Positions 23,273-31,345 are shown, counted from the first letter of the stretch. The stretch is 36,869 nucleotides of DNA from DATJYV01 sp035499415 (GCA_035499415.1 DATJYV010000126.1:1-36869); one strand, 5' to 3'. Program-made: numbers and translations. The notes: generated from the letters alone by a model not told the origin.

Positions 23273-24352
23273 ATGTCTGACAGCAACAACAAGGAAGCAA
23301 AAGTTGCCGCGCTGAAAATTGCAATCGACCAGATCGAGAAGCAGCACGGCAAGGGCTCGATCATGAGGTTGAGCGAGGGGCCGATCACGAAGATCGACGC
23401 CATTTCCACCGGTTCCATTTCGCTCGACGCCGCGCTCGGGATCGGCGGAATCCCGCGGGGGCGCGTGATTGAAATTTTTGGCCCCGAATCGTCGGGGAAA
23501 ACCACGATTTGCCTTCATGTCATCGGGGAAGCACAACGGCTTGGCGGAACGGCGGCATTCATCGACGCGGAGCACGCTCTCGACATCGGATATGCAAAGA
23601 AACTCGGGGTCGACGTGAACAACCTTCTCCTGTCACAGCCGGAGTTCGGCGAACAGGCGTTGGAAATCGTCGAAACGCTCGTGCGGAGCAACGCCATTGA
23701 CGTGATCGTGATCGATTCAGTTGCGGCGCTCACGCCAAGGGCTGAAATCGAGGGAGAGATGGGCGACCCTTCGATGGGTGTCCAGGCCCGGCTGATGTCG
23801 CAGGCACTCCGGAAGCTGACGGCGGCGATTAGCAAGTCGAAGACCTCCGTGATGTTCACCAACCAACTGCGCCAGAAAATCGGCGTGATGTTTGGGAACC
23901 CGGAGACGACGACAGGCGGGAATGCCTTGAAATTCTATGCATCAGTCCGGCTCGATATCAGACGCATCGAAGCGCTGAAGGATGGAACAAACGTCGTCGG
24001 AAACCGGACACGCGTAAAGGTGGTGAAAAACAAAGTCGCGCCGCCATTCAAAGAGGCGCAGTTCGACATCCTTTATAATGAGGGAATATCAAAACTCGGG
24101 GACCTTGTGGACACTGCAGTCGAAGCGAACGTCATCGTCAAGAGCGGCTCGTGGTTCTCTTATAAAGAAGAGAGGATTGGCCAGGGGCGTGACGCGGTGA
24201 AGGCCCATCTGGTGGCGAATCCATCGCTCGCAAAGGAGATCGACACGATTCTCAGGAAAAAGTTGGGGTTGATACCGGAAGACGGGGTCACTCCGGCGGC
24301 CAAGGCAGAGGCGGCAGGCGCGGCAGTGCCGAAAAAAGCGACGAAGGTGTAG
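23273..24352 (+). CDS. recA: Recombinase RecA
   Basis: 359 aa, full length. It forms filaments on single-stranded DNA for homologous recombination and for SOS co-protease activity. Walker A GPESSGKTT (70-78), Walker B VIVIDSVAAL, and the L2 region FTNQLRQKIGVMFGNPETTTGG are all intact. The start is preceded by GGGAG. It has only 13 bases between it and thpR, and I see no LexA-type operator there, so any SOS control would act further upstream. The C-terminus ends in an Ala/Lys-rich tail instead of the acidic tail of E. coli. Confidence 0.98.
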   Translation: MSDSNNKEAKVAALKIAIDQIEKQHGKGSIMRLSEGPITKIDAISTGSISLDAALGIGGIPRGRVIEIFGPESSGKTTICLHVIGEAQRLGGTAAFIDAEHALDIGYAKKLGVDVNNLLLSQPEFGEQALEIVETLVRSNAIDVIVIDSVAALTPRAEIEGEMGDPSMGVQARLMSQALRKLTAAISKSKTSVMFTNQLRQKIGVMFGNPETTTGGNALKFYASVRLDIRRIEALKDGTNVVGNRTRVKVVKNKVAPPFKEAQFDILYNEGISKLGDLVDTAVEANVIVKSGSWFSYKEERIGQGRDAVKAHLVANPSLAKEIDTILRKKLGLIPEDGVTPAAKAEAAGAAVPKKATKV

Positions 24353-24452
24353 GGGGAAATAGCGGTTGGCTCCTGGCGGGTCGTCTTGGCCACGCTGTGA
24401 AGCAGGCCGACGTAAAATGAATCCCAACGAAAGGCCAGATTAAGAGATTGTC

Positions 24453-25088
24453 ATGCTCGTCACCGGAGTCCAGCGAATCAGGGGAAGGCGAAATCTTTTT
24501 CGCATCTCGTTCGACGACGGCACGAAGCTCGAAGTAAGCGACGCTGCCATCCTTCGGTCATCTCTCGCAGAGGGGGTCGAGTTGTCGGAGCCCGGGTTCA
24601 GCGACCTCCTCGCGTCGGAATCGCGACTGCGCGCGAACAATCTCGCGTACAATTATATCTCGTATCGGCCTCGCAGCCGCCGGGAGGTCGTCACCCACCT
24701 CGTTCACAAGGGATGTTCGCAGGATGTCGCAGAAGCGGCGGCCGAAAATCTCCAGTCGCTGCAGCTCCTCGACGATCTCAGGTTTGCGCGAATGCTTGTC
24801 CGTGACCTGCTGAGCCGAAGACGCTCGGGGGTTTCTTACATCCGGCAGAAGCTCCTCGCCAAAGGCGTCGCACGCCAGACCGTCGACGAAGTCCTGGCCG
24901 AGCTCGTATCCCCGGAGGGTCAGGCACAGACCGCGTTGCAGGTCGCCTCAAACCGGCTGCGTCTTCAGCAGCGACAGTTCGCTCATCTCGACCGCATGAA
25001 GAGGAAACAACGCCTGTACCAGTACCTCCTTCGGCGCGGGTTCTCCAGCGACATCGCATCCAGGACCGTTCGGGAACTCGCCCTCTGA
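24453..25088 (+). CDS. recX: Regulatory protein RecX
   Basis: 211 aa, made of the three-helix repeats of the RecX family, which limits RecA filament growth. The segment AYNYISYRPRSRREVVTHLVHKGC is the first repeat, LLSRRRSGVSYIRQKLLAKGV the second, and YQYLLRRGFSSDIASRTV the third. An N-terminal beta region (1-60) precedes them. It lies 100 bases after recA; the gap holds nothing recognised. Confidence 0.93.
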   Translation: MLVTGVQRIRGRRNLFRISFDDGTKLEVSDAAILRSSLAEGVELSEPGFSDLLASESRLRANNLAYNYISYRPRSRREVVTHLVHKGCSQDVAEAAAENLQSLQLLDDLRFARMLVRDLLSRRRSGVSYIRQKLLAKGVARQTVDEVLAELVSPEGQAQTALQVASNRLRLQQRQFAHLDRMKRKQRLYQYLLRRGFSSDIASRTVRELAL

Positions 25089-25095
25089 AATTCCC

Positions 25096-26139
25096 ATGCC
25101 CCGGTCAATTTCCCAGCGGCCGCTCATCAAGGTCTTTTCCCTCCTTCTCTTCATCCTCGCAATCCTCTGGGCGGCCTCGTTTTTCCCCGAGCTTGTCCTG
25201 ACCGTCATCTTTTCGTCCCTCCTTGCGTTCGTCCTTCGTCCGCTCGTCCGCGCGCTGGAGTTTCAGTTCGGCATGCGGCGCGTCCTTGCGATCGCGGTCG
25301 TGTTCATCGTCATCGGCGGATTCCTTGTGACCACGGCTCTCAAAATCGCGCCGATCGTCATCGCGCAGGTCGAAGTGATGTATCACCGATTCCAGCAGTT
25401 CCCGTTCGACCAGAAGCTCCGCGAACTCGCGGAGAGTGTCAGCGCATCCGTCCCGATGCTCAACGCCCGCGAAATTGCGGCCAGGATCAACGGACTCCTG
25501 AGCCAGCTCCAGTCGTCCCTCGGCGACGTGTTCGGCAATGCGGTATCGTACGCCGCGATGCTTGTCATCGTCCCCTTCATCACCTATTTCATCCTCGCGG
25601 AAGGAGACGCCGCGATGAAGAAGCTGATCGAACGGGTCCCGAACAAGTATTTCGAAATGACCCTTAACGTCATGGACAAGATCCGGAGGGACCTGATCTC
25701 CTATCTTCGAGGATGGATTCTCGAATCGATCATCGTCGGCGTCCTGACGATCGTCGGGCTTTTTATTCTCGGCATTGACTATCCCATCCTCATCGGTACG
25801 CTGGCCGGCGTCGCGAATCTCGTTCCCTACCTGGGGCCGGTGGTGGGCGCTTCGCTTGCCGGCATTATCTCGCTGATGCAATTCGGCGGATTCCAGAAGC
25901 TCGGAGCCATCATCGTCATGACTCTCATCATCCGGGTCATCGACGACACCATCATCCAGCCGTTGTGTTTCGCGAAGTCGATCGATATGCACCCCGTCTT
26001 CGTCATCCTCATCCTTATTCTCGGCCACGAGCTGATGGGCGTGGGGGGCATGCTCATCGCCATACCGATCGCAACGATTCTCAAAGTCTCCGCCACCGGC
26101 ACGTACTGGGGGCTGAAGAACTACCGGATCACCGGATAG
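25096..26139 (+). CDS. AI-2E family transporter, first copy
   Basis: 347 aa, polytopic membrane protein (about seven to eight helices) of the AI-2E/TqsA/PerM family. Characterised members export the quorum signal AI-2 or act as ion antiporters, so no substrate is assigned. Markers are FVLRPLVRALEFQFGMRR near residue 50, the cytosolic segment NKYFEMTLNVMDKIRRDLISYLRGW, and PYLGPVVGA. It starts 7 bases after recX. Directly followed by a paralogue with the same signature segments. Confidence 0.92.
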   Translation: MPRSISQRPLIKVFSLLLFILAILWAASFFPELVLTVIFSSLLAFVLRPLVRALEFQFGMRRVLAIAVVFIVIGGFLVTTALKIAPIVIAQVEVMYHRFQQFPFDQKLRELAESVSASVPMLNAREIAARINGLLSQLQSSLGDVFGNAVSYAAMLVIVPFITYFILAEGDAAMKKLIERVPNKYFEMTLNVMDKIRRDLISYLRGWILESIIVGVLTIVGLFILGIDYPILIGTLAGVANLVPYLGPVVGASLAGIISLMQFGGFQKLGAIIVMTLIIRVIDDTIIQPLCFAKSIDMHPVFVILILILGHELMGVGGMLIAIPIATILKVSATGTYWGLKNYRITG

Positions 26140-26189
26140 CACGGAGCGCTCCCATCGCCAGCGAATTCGCCGCGCCGGACCAGGTCGTC

Positions 26190-27221
26190 TTGCATCGTCC
26201 GCTCCTGAAAGCAGCCGGCATCATCGCATGCCTCACGCTCGCGTGCACGCTCTCGACGTTTTTTCCCAACCTCCTCCTCACTCTGATCGTCTCCGGCCTT
26301 TCTGCCTTCATCCTCCGCCCCATCGTCCGGGCCCTCGAATTCCACTTCGGGATGCGCCGGGCCGTCGCAATCGCCCTGGTCTTCGTGACCGTCGGAGGCC
26401 TTCAGGTGTATGCAGCCATTCGGCTCCTACCTCCCCTCATTGGAGCGGCGCAGGGAATGTACGCGACGTTTAAAGCCTTCCCGTTCGACGAAAAAGTCAA
26501 CCTCATTGCCCGTCAGATTGCAGCCCGCGTCCCCTTCGTCAAGGCATCGTTCGTTTCCACCCGTATCCACGGGCTGATTGAATCGGGACTCGCAGCGTTC
26601 GAGCAGGGCCTGACCACCACGGCGTCGTTCGTCGTGGACCTCATCATAACTCCGTTCATCACGTATTTCATCCTCGCGGATTGGGACAACGCACAGAAGG
26701 GATTGATCGAGCACGTCCCGAATAAATATTTCGAGATGACGCTGAACGTTCTGAACCGGGTCCAGCGAAATCTGACCGGCTACGTTCGAGGATGGATTCT
26801 CGATTCGGTGATCATCGGCTTTTTGAGCGTCGTGGGCTATTACATTCTGGGGGTGGACTACGCCATCGCGCTGGGATTCGTGATGGGGCTTACGAACCTC
26901 ATCCCGTACATCGGCCCGGCTCTCGGAATCTTCCCCGCGTTTCTGGTTGCCTTCGTCCAGACCGGCGACCTTTCCCTGTTTCTCCCCATCTTCCTGTTTA
27001 CGCTCGCCGTCCAGGTGCTCGACAACGTCATCATCCAGCCGCTGAGTTTCATCAAGGCGGTCGACATGCACCCGGTGACAGTCTTCTTTGTTTGTTTCAT
27101 CGGGTACGCGCTGCTTGGAATTCCGGGGATCCTCCTGGCAATTCCTGTCGCGACGATTCTCAAGGCCTCGGCGGTGGAGACGTACTGGGGATTGAAGAAT
27201 TTTCAGATTACGGCGTCGTAG
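26190..27221 (+). CDS. AI-2E family transporter, second copy
   Basis: A tandem paralogue of the preceding gene: FILRPIVRALEFHFGMRR, NKYFEMTLNVLNRVQRNLTGYVRGW and PYIGPALG align one for one. The frame has no ATG near the expected start. TTG at 26190 (343 aa, MHRPLLK) is the first ordinary start and has a weak AGG 5 bases upstream. ATC at 26154 lies 7 bases after GGAG and sits where the first copy has its ATG (CCC-ATG versus CCC-ATC); it would give 355 aa. Substrate unknown. Intergenic sequence follows, without a clear terminator. Confidence 0.88.
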   Translation: MHRPLLKAAGIIACLTLACTLSTFFPNLLLTLIVSGLSAFILRPIVRALEFHFGMRRAVAIALVFVTVGGLQVYAAIRLLPPLIGAAQGMYATFKAFPFDEKVNLIARQIAARVPFVKASFVSTRIHGLIESGLAAFEQGLTTTASFVVDLIITPFITYFILADWDNAQKGLIEHVPNKYFEMTLNVLNRVQRNLTGYVRGWILDSVIIGFLSVVGYYILGVDYAIALGFVMGLTNLIPYIGPALGIFPAFLVAFVQTGDLSLFLPIFLFTLAVQVLDNVIIQPLSFIKAVDMHPVTVFFVCFIGYALLGIPGILLAIPVATILKASAVETYWGLKNFQITAS

Positions 27222-27467
27222 AGGGTGGGTGGAAAATTGGAAGCTGTCAGCTCTCAGTTCAACGTTGATAGTTGTGGTTCGTACGAAATCGGCTTTCTGG
27301 GTTAAGAAGGTGGTGGATGGGAGGTTTCAATTGCAACGGAATCGAACGCCGGGAGATTTATTCATATCGAGCGAATCCCCTGAGACGCAAATTCGAGAGA
27401 CACATTTCCTCCGAAGCGGCCCCCGCCGGAAATGCGAAGGGCACCGCCGGGAGATATCTGATGGCGG
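27222..27467. other. Intergenic region between AI-2E copy 2 and bioY
   Basis: About 250 bases without a supported gene. It contains the heptad array at 27242-27276 and ends at the bioY terminator. The convergent arrangement means transcripts from both sides meet here. Short open frames present have no ribosome site or family resemblance. Confidence 0.5.
27242..27276 (+). repeat. In-phase heptanucleotide array, AGCTGTC type
   Basis: Five 7-base units in exact register: AGCTGTC, AGCTCTC, AGTTCAA, CGTTGAT, AGTTGTG. Non-coding, between two convergent genes. Confidence 0.55.
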
Positions 27468-27503
27468 AAAATAAAAAAGCCATCTCTGCAACGCAAAGAT
27501 GGC
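27468..27503 (-). terminator. Rho-independent terminator after bioY
   Basis: On the minus strand GCCATCT pairs with AGATGGC (27503-27497 with 27485-27479), 11-base loop, followed by TTTTTTATTTT. It lies about 20 bases after the bioY stop. Confidence 0.85.
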
Positions 27504-27525
27504 CGTCACGTGAAGTTCGGCGGCG

Positions 27526-28095
27526 TCAGGGGGCTATGCGCCTTCGGTAAAAGTGATAGATGGACGAGGCAGCCCCGAGTTTGACGATGTCCCACCAGGA
27601 GAATATGAGAAAACCGGAGGCGAACGACTTGCCCCAATCATGGAAGACGAGCGCGTTGAGCTGCGCCGTGCCTGCCGCAAAAATGATGACCAAGCCCGCC
27701 GCCATTGAGAGGAGCGTTCGATAGTACGAAGTGGAGCGCCGGGCGAGAAGTCCGACGACAAACGCCGCGAGGGGGAATGCCAGCAGGTATCCTCCGGATG
27801 GACCGATAAGCTTGATGAGCCCAAAACTCCCGCCGGCAAACACGGGGAATGCCGCGACGCCGCACGCGAGATAGCTGACCATGCTTATAAATCCGTTCCA
27901 CTTGCCGAGAAAAGCCCCTGCGAGGAGCACAAACATGGTTTGGAGCGTGAACGGAACGGGGTCGTGAGGAATCTGGACCTGAGCGCCGACGGCGGTCAGG
28001 ACGACGAACGCCACAACCCAGAATACCCGCGCCAGAGGGTTGTCCGAATCAATGCTTAGGTCGCTCAGCGATAGCGCCCTGGCTGCACTCTCCAT
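27526..28095 (-). CDS. bioY: Biotin transporter BioY
   Basis: 189 aa, six hydrophobic helices, the substrate-binding (S) component of biotin ECF transporters. Motifs are VQIPHDPVPFTLQTMFVLLAGAFLG and GPSGGYLLAFPLAAFVVG, both typical of BioY. The ATG at 28095 has GGAG 8 bases upstream. No energising EcfA/EcfT genes are nearby, so it either uses shared components or works alone as reported for some BioY proteins. I see no BirA-type operator. Confidence 0.95.
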   Translation of the reverse strand: MESAARALSLSDLSIDSDNPLARVFWVVAFVVLTAVGAQVQIPHDPVPFTLQTMFVLLAGAFLGKWNGFISMVSYLACGVAAFPVFAGGSFGLIKLIGPSGGYLLAFPLAAFVVGLLARRSTSYYRTLLSMAAGLVIIFAAGTAQLNALVFHDWGKSFASGFLIFSWWDIVKLGAASSIYHFYRRRIAP

Positions 28096-28124
28096 AATTT
28101 TCTCCGTTGTGAATTTGAACTGAT

Positions 28125-28153
28125 AAAATAGCCATTGAGCCCCGAAGATGCAA
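28125..28153 (-). promoter_or_regulatory. bioY promoter
   Basis: On the minus strand TTGCAT (28153-28148), a 17-base spacer, then TATTTT (28130-28125). Start near 28118 gives a leader of about 23 bases before the bioY ATG. Divergent from the promoter at 28178. Confidence 0.55.
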
Positions 28154-28177
28154 GAAGATGAGAGCCGTCCAATCGCG

Positions 28178-28206
28178 TTGACATCCTGATGAATTCTAGT
28201 TATATT
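28178..28206 (+). promoter_or_regulatory. Near-consensus promoter upstream of tRNA-Gln and prs
   Basis: TTGACA (28178-28183), exactly 17 bases, then TATATT (28201-28206). This is the best sigma-70-type match I found in the window. The predicted start near 28213 lies at the foot of the hairpin at 28209-28243. Confidence 0.7.
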
Positions 28207-28208
28207 TT

Positions 28209-28243
28209 AAGCCCAACTTTTTCGCGGTTGGGTTTTGTTTTTT
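28209..28243 (+). terminator. Terminator-like hairpin directly downstream of a promoter
   Basis: CCCAAC (28212-28217) pairs with GTTGGG (28227-28232); two A-T pairs and one G-U pair extend the stem. It is followed by TTTTGTTTTTT. The shape is that of an intrinsic terminator, but the promoter at 28178-28206 would start RNA within it, so it may instead be a 5'-end hairpin, an attenuator, or the remnant of a lost upstream gene. Confidence 0.5.
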
Positions 28244-28328
28244 GAAATCCGAGGTGGGATCTCTGCTCGTCGAACGTATTCAATCCTTTCCACTTCCCGC
28301 AAGGCATTACGTTTCCGCTCGCTGGAGT

Positions 28329-28348
28329 CAGGGGCTCATGGGCCCCTG
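28329..28348 (+). other. GC-rich hairpin just upstream of tRNA-Gln
   Basis: Perfect 7-bp stem CAGGGGC / GCCCCTG with a 6-base loop, ending 17 bases before the tRNA. No T-run follows. It could mark a processing site in the leader transcript. Confidence 0.35.
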
Positions 28349-28365
28349 GCCCGGAATCCCGGTCT

Positions 28366-28437
28366 TGGGGCGTAGCCAAGTGGTAAGGCAACGGCCTTTG
28401 GAGCCGTCATTCGGAGGTTCGAATCCTCCCGCCCCAG
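28366..28437 (+). tRNA. tRNA-Gln (anticodon TTG)
   Basis: 72 bases. The acceptor stem TGGGGCG pairs with CGCCCCA; a D-arm with AGCCAAGTGGTAAGGCA follows. The anticodon stem ACGGC/GCCGT carries the loop CTTTGGA (anticodon TTG, reading CAA and probably CAG). The T-arm GGAGG-TTCGAAT-CCTCC is canonical. The discriminator is G. The 3' CCA is not encoded (CAC follows). The U-A first pair is a hallmark of glutamine tRNA. Confidence 0.97.
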
Positions 28438-28483
28438 CACAAAAAGAAGGAGCGGAACCCCTCATCAGTATTTGCAGGCACGG

Positions 28484-29428
28484 ATGAGTGAGCTAAAAAT
28501 ATTTTCCGGGCGCTCCAACCGCCCCCTGGCTGTGGCCATTTGCCGGGAAGCGAAAACGGCGCTGGGGCACACCGAGATCCAGAATTTCAGCGACGGCGAA
28601 ATCTGGGTCAAGTACGCGGACAATATCCGCGGCGACGACGTCTTTATTATTCAGCCCACACAGCCGCCGGCGGAGAACCTGCTCGAACTCCTGATCATGA
28701 TCGACGCGGCGAAGAGGGCATCGGCACGGAGGGTTACAGCGGTCATTCCCTACTTCGGTTACGCGAGGCAGGACCGGAAGGATCAGCCGCGCGTTTCAGT
28801 GACGGCAAAGCTTGTCGCCAATCTGATCACGGAATCGGGTGCGGACCGGGTCATCGCAATGGACCTTCACGCGCCGCAGATTCAAGGTTTCTTCGACATT
28901 CCGCTCGACCATCTGTACTCCTCGGCTGTGCTGGTGGAGCAGGTGCGCAGGATGAAGATTCGCAACCTTGCCGTCGCATCGCCGGACGTGGGAGGGATAA
29001 AGATGGCGCGCTCGTACGCCAAGCGTCTCGGAGCCGACCTCGTCCTCATCGACAAACGGCGGCCGAAGGCCAATGAGGCGGAAGTGATGAATATCATCGG
29101 GAACGCAAAAGGAAAAAATATTTTGATTGTAGACGACCTGATCGACACGGCCGGGACATTTGTGAGCGCAGCAGAGGCGCTCCGGGAAAGCGGAGCGAGG
29201 AAGATTTACGGCGCATGCACGCATCCGATCCTTTCAGGCAAGGCGTACAACCGGATTGACCAGTCGGTGGTCGACGCAATCATCGTGACGGACACCCTGC
29301 CGCTGCGCGAGAAGAGCCCGAAAATAAAGATTCAATCCACGGCGAAGCTGTTTGCGGAAGCGATTATCCGGACGCACCGGAACCAGTCGATCAGCTCGCT
29401 GTTTGATGTCGACAAGGACAAAAATTAA
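28484..29428 (+). CDS. prs: Ribose-phosphate pyrophosphokinase
   Basis: 314 aa, class I PRPP synthetase, which makes phosphoribosyl pyrophosphate from ribose 5-phosphate and ATP for nucleotide, His and Trp synthesis. Visible are the flexible loop and ATP site YFGYARQDRK, the metal/Mg-ATP site DLHAPQIQGFFDIPLD, the catalytic loop region SPDVGGIKMARSYAK, and the PRPP-binding loop IVDDLIDTAGT. The frame opens at TTG 28472, but the ATG at 28484 fits the family N-terminus. It follows tRNA-Gln by 46 bases and leads the prs-rplY-pth run, a common order. Confidence 0.97.
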   Translation: MSELKIFSGRSNRPLAVAICREAKTALGHTEIQNFSDGEIWVKYADNIRGDDVFIIQPTQPPAENLLELLIMIDAAKRASARRVTAVIPYFGYARQDRKDQPRVSVTAKLVANLITESGADRVIAMDLHAPQIQGFFDIPLDHLYSSAVLVEQVRRMKIRNLAVASPDVGGIKMARSYAKRLGADLVLIDKRRPKANEAEVMNIIGNAKGKNILIVDDLIDTAGTFVSAAEALRESGARKIYGACTHPILSGKAYNRIDQSVVDAIIVTDTLPLREKSPKIKIQSTAKLFAEAIIRTHRNQSISSLFDVDKDKN

Positions 29429-29443
29429 CCGGGAGAAGATTCG

Positions 29444-30208
29444 ATGTCGGAAATAAAATTGTCGGCAGAGGTTCGGAAGGAAACGGGAAAACATGTTCAT
29501 TCGCTCCGGCGAAACGGAAAGATACCGGGGATCTACTACGGCCACGGCCAGAAAAACATCGCCGTGACGCTTCCCGAGTCGGCCCTCAAACCGCTCTATA
29601 AGACGAACGCAACGCACGTGATCAGCCTGAAGCTCGACGACGGTTCCACGCACACATGCATTTTGAAGGACATCGACTTTGATCCGATCACGGACCTGCC
29701 CATCCACTTCGACCTGTTCGGGCTCAACCCGGACGAGGAACTGGTCATAGAAGTTCCCGTGACGCTCACGGGCGGAACACCTTCGGGGGTCAAAGAAGGA
29801 GGAATCCTTCAACATGTCCTCCACCGGCTCCGCGTCTCGTGTCTCCCAAAAAATATTCCGGACCACCTTGATATCAATGTCGCGACCCTGGCGATCAACA
29901 AGTCGATCCATGTCGCGGACGTTTCGATTCCGAACGTGAGAATCGTCGACAATGAGAAGAGCACCATTGTGGCAGTTGTTCCGCCGGTCGTGGAGAAGGC
30001 GCCGGAGGTTGCGGCTGCTGAGGCCGCGGCAACACCGGCTGAACCGGAGGTGATCGCGAAGGGTAAGAAACCCGAAGAAGGAGCGGAAGGGGCAGCAGCA
30101 CCGGCTCCCGGCGCTCCCCCGGCCACGAAGGGTGCGGCTCCTGCAAAAACAGCGGCTCCGGCGAAACCCGCCGCTCCGGCCAAAGAAGAAAAGAAAGAAA
30201 AGAAGTAG
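29444..30208 (+). CDS. rplY: 50S ribosomal protein L25, long (TL5/Ctc) form
   Basis: 254 aa, the two-domain long form of bL25 (TL5/Ctc), which binds 5S rRNA. The N-terminal L25 domain (1-95) has the KETGKHVHSLRRNGKIPGIYYG start; the beta domain (96-180) has PVTLTGGTPSGVKEGG. Residues about 185-254 form a low-complexity Ala/Pro/Lys tail ending in KEEKKEKK, longer than usual and presumably disordered. GGGAG precedes the ATG. Followed 24 bases later by pth. Confidence 0.95.
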   Translation: MSEIKLSAEVRKETGKHVHSLRRNGKIPGIYYGHGQKNIAVTLPESALKPLYKTNATHVISLKLDDGSTHTCILKDIDFDPITDLPIHFDLFGLNPDEELVIEVPVTLTGGTPSGVKEGGILQHVLHRLRVSCLPKNIPDHLDINVATLAINKSIHVADVSIPNVRIVDNEKSTIVAVVPPVVEKAPEVAAAEAAATPAEPEVIAKGKKPEEGAEGAAAPAPGAPPATKGAAPAKTAAPAKPAAPAKEEKKEKK

Positions 30209-30232
30209 TTTTCCCTTCGCTTCGCATGACGA

Positions 30233-30814
30233 ATGTACCTCATCGTCGGGTTGGGAAATCCCGGACACGAATACCAGGGAACGCGCCACAACGTCGGCTT
30301 CGAAGTCGCTGACGCCGTTGCGCGGCGGTTCAAAGCCGATTTTCGGGGCAACGGCGACGATTGGCTGTTCGCGCCTGCGGAAGTGGAAGGGGTTGCGGTC
30401 GGAGTTGTCAAGCCGCTCACCTACATGAACAACAGCGGCTTTGCAGTCAGGGAGCTGACCGAACGCCTGCAGGTGCCGCGCGAAAAACTGCTCGTCATTT
30501 GCGACGATTTTCAGATCCCCCTCGGCTCGCTGCGACTGCGACCGCAGGGAACCGACGGCGGGCACAACGGAATCGCGTCGATCATCCAGGAGCTCGGCTC
30601 GGACACGTTTCCACGGCTCCGGTGCGGCATCGGGTCGGAGCGCATGCCGGCGGATAAGTCGGAGATGAAGGAATTTGTCCTCGAGGAGTTCGATCCGGCG
30701 GAAGAGAAGGTCGTCCGCGAGATGGTCGTCCGGGCCTGCGAGGCAACAGTTTGGTTCGTCGCCCGTGGTATCGACGATGCGATGAATCGGTTTAACCAGG
30801 TTGTTCGTCAATAG
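30233..30814 (+). CDS. pth: Peptidyl-tRNA hydrolase
   Basis: 193 aa. It frees tRNA from prematurely released peptidyl-tRNA. The N-terminus GLGNPGHEYQGTRHNVGFEV carries N10 and the catalytic H19; TYMNNSG, CDDFQIPLGSLRLRPQGTDGGHNG and RLRCGIG complete the active site. Start ATG at 30233 is without a clear ribosome site. Pairing with rplY and prs is conserved in many bacteria. Confidence 0.97.
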   Translation: MYLIVGLGNPGHEYQGTRHNVGFEVADAVARRFKADFRGNGDDWLFAPAEVEGVAVGVVKPLTYMNNSGFAVRELTERLQVPREKLLVICDDFQIPLGSLRLRPQGTDGGHNGIASIIQELGSDTFPRLRCGIGSERMPADKSEMKEFVLEEFDPAEEKVVREMVVRACEATVWFVARGIDDAMNRFNQVVRQ

Positions 30815-30898
30815 TTTTTTCTCCACGACCCTGCTCCATCCCGGCTGTGTCTTTGCGCCGATGGGGCCATCATTCACCACGTCCAAAGGGATCGATTC

Positions 30899-31345
30899 AT
30901 GACTCAAACAAAACATACGTACGAAACGACGTTCATCGTGAACGCCGGTCTCGACGACCCGCAAATCGACGCCGTCATCGAAAAGGCGAAGGAAGCGATC
31001 GTGAAAAACGGGGGGGAGGTGAAGGACCTCGCCAAATGGGGACGGAAGCGATTCGCATACGTTATCCGGCGGAAGAACAACGGGTTCTTCGTTGTCTGCG
31101 AGTTCACCGGTCCCGGGGACATCGTCGCAAAGCTCGAGCGCCATTTTCAGCTCGACGACAACGTGATCCGGTATCTCACGGTGGCGCTTGACAAGAAGGC
31201 GCTGAAATCGCGCATCCGCCCGGCGGATCTGCTCAAGCAGCCCACGGCGGATTCGCCCCCGCCCCAGGTGGGGACGGCAGTCCCGGCAGCCCCGGCCGTT
31301 CCCGCAGCGGAAAAAAGCGCGCCACTGACCCAACCGTCACATTAA
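30899..31345 (+). CDS. rpsF: 30S ribosomal protein S6
   Basis: 148 aa. The bS6 core (about 1-100) has YETTFIVNAGLDD, KWGRKRFAYVIRRKNNGFFVVCEF and LERHFQLDDNVIRYLTVALDK. The remaining roughly 45 residues are a Pro/Ala-rich tail not found in most S6 proteins. S6 binds S18, whose gene follows 29 bases later. The usual ssb between them is missing. Confidence 0.95.
   Translation: MTQTKHTYETTFIVNAGLDDPQIDAVIEKAKEAIVKNGGEVKDLAKWGRKRFAYVIRRKNNGFFVVCEFTGPGDIVAKLERHFQLDDNVIRYLTVALDKKALKSRIRPADLLKQPTADSPPPQVGTAVPAAPAVPAAEKSAPLTQPSH

Noticed and set aside
24353..24452. Terminator or attenuator between recA and recX
   Set aside because: No convincing stem with a T-run; recX probably lies on the recA transcript.
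28096..28365. Possible biotin riboswitch or BirA operator upstream of bioY
   Set aside because: No conserved operator half-sites or structured motif seen; only a plain promoter and ribosome site.
29234..31333. A 699-codon open frame on the minus strand opposite prs, rplY, pth and rpsF
   Set aside because: The plus-strand genes are unmistakable. The antisense product is rich in Arg, Asp and Val with no family resemblance, as expected from GC-rich codon bias.
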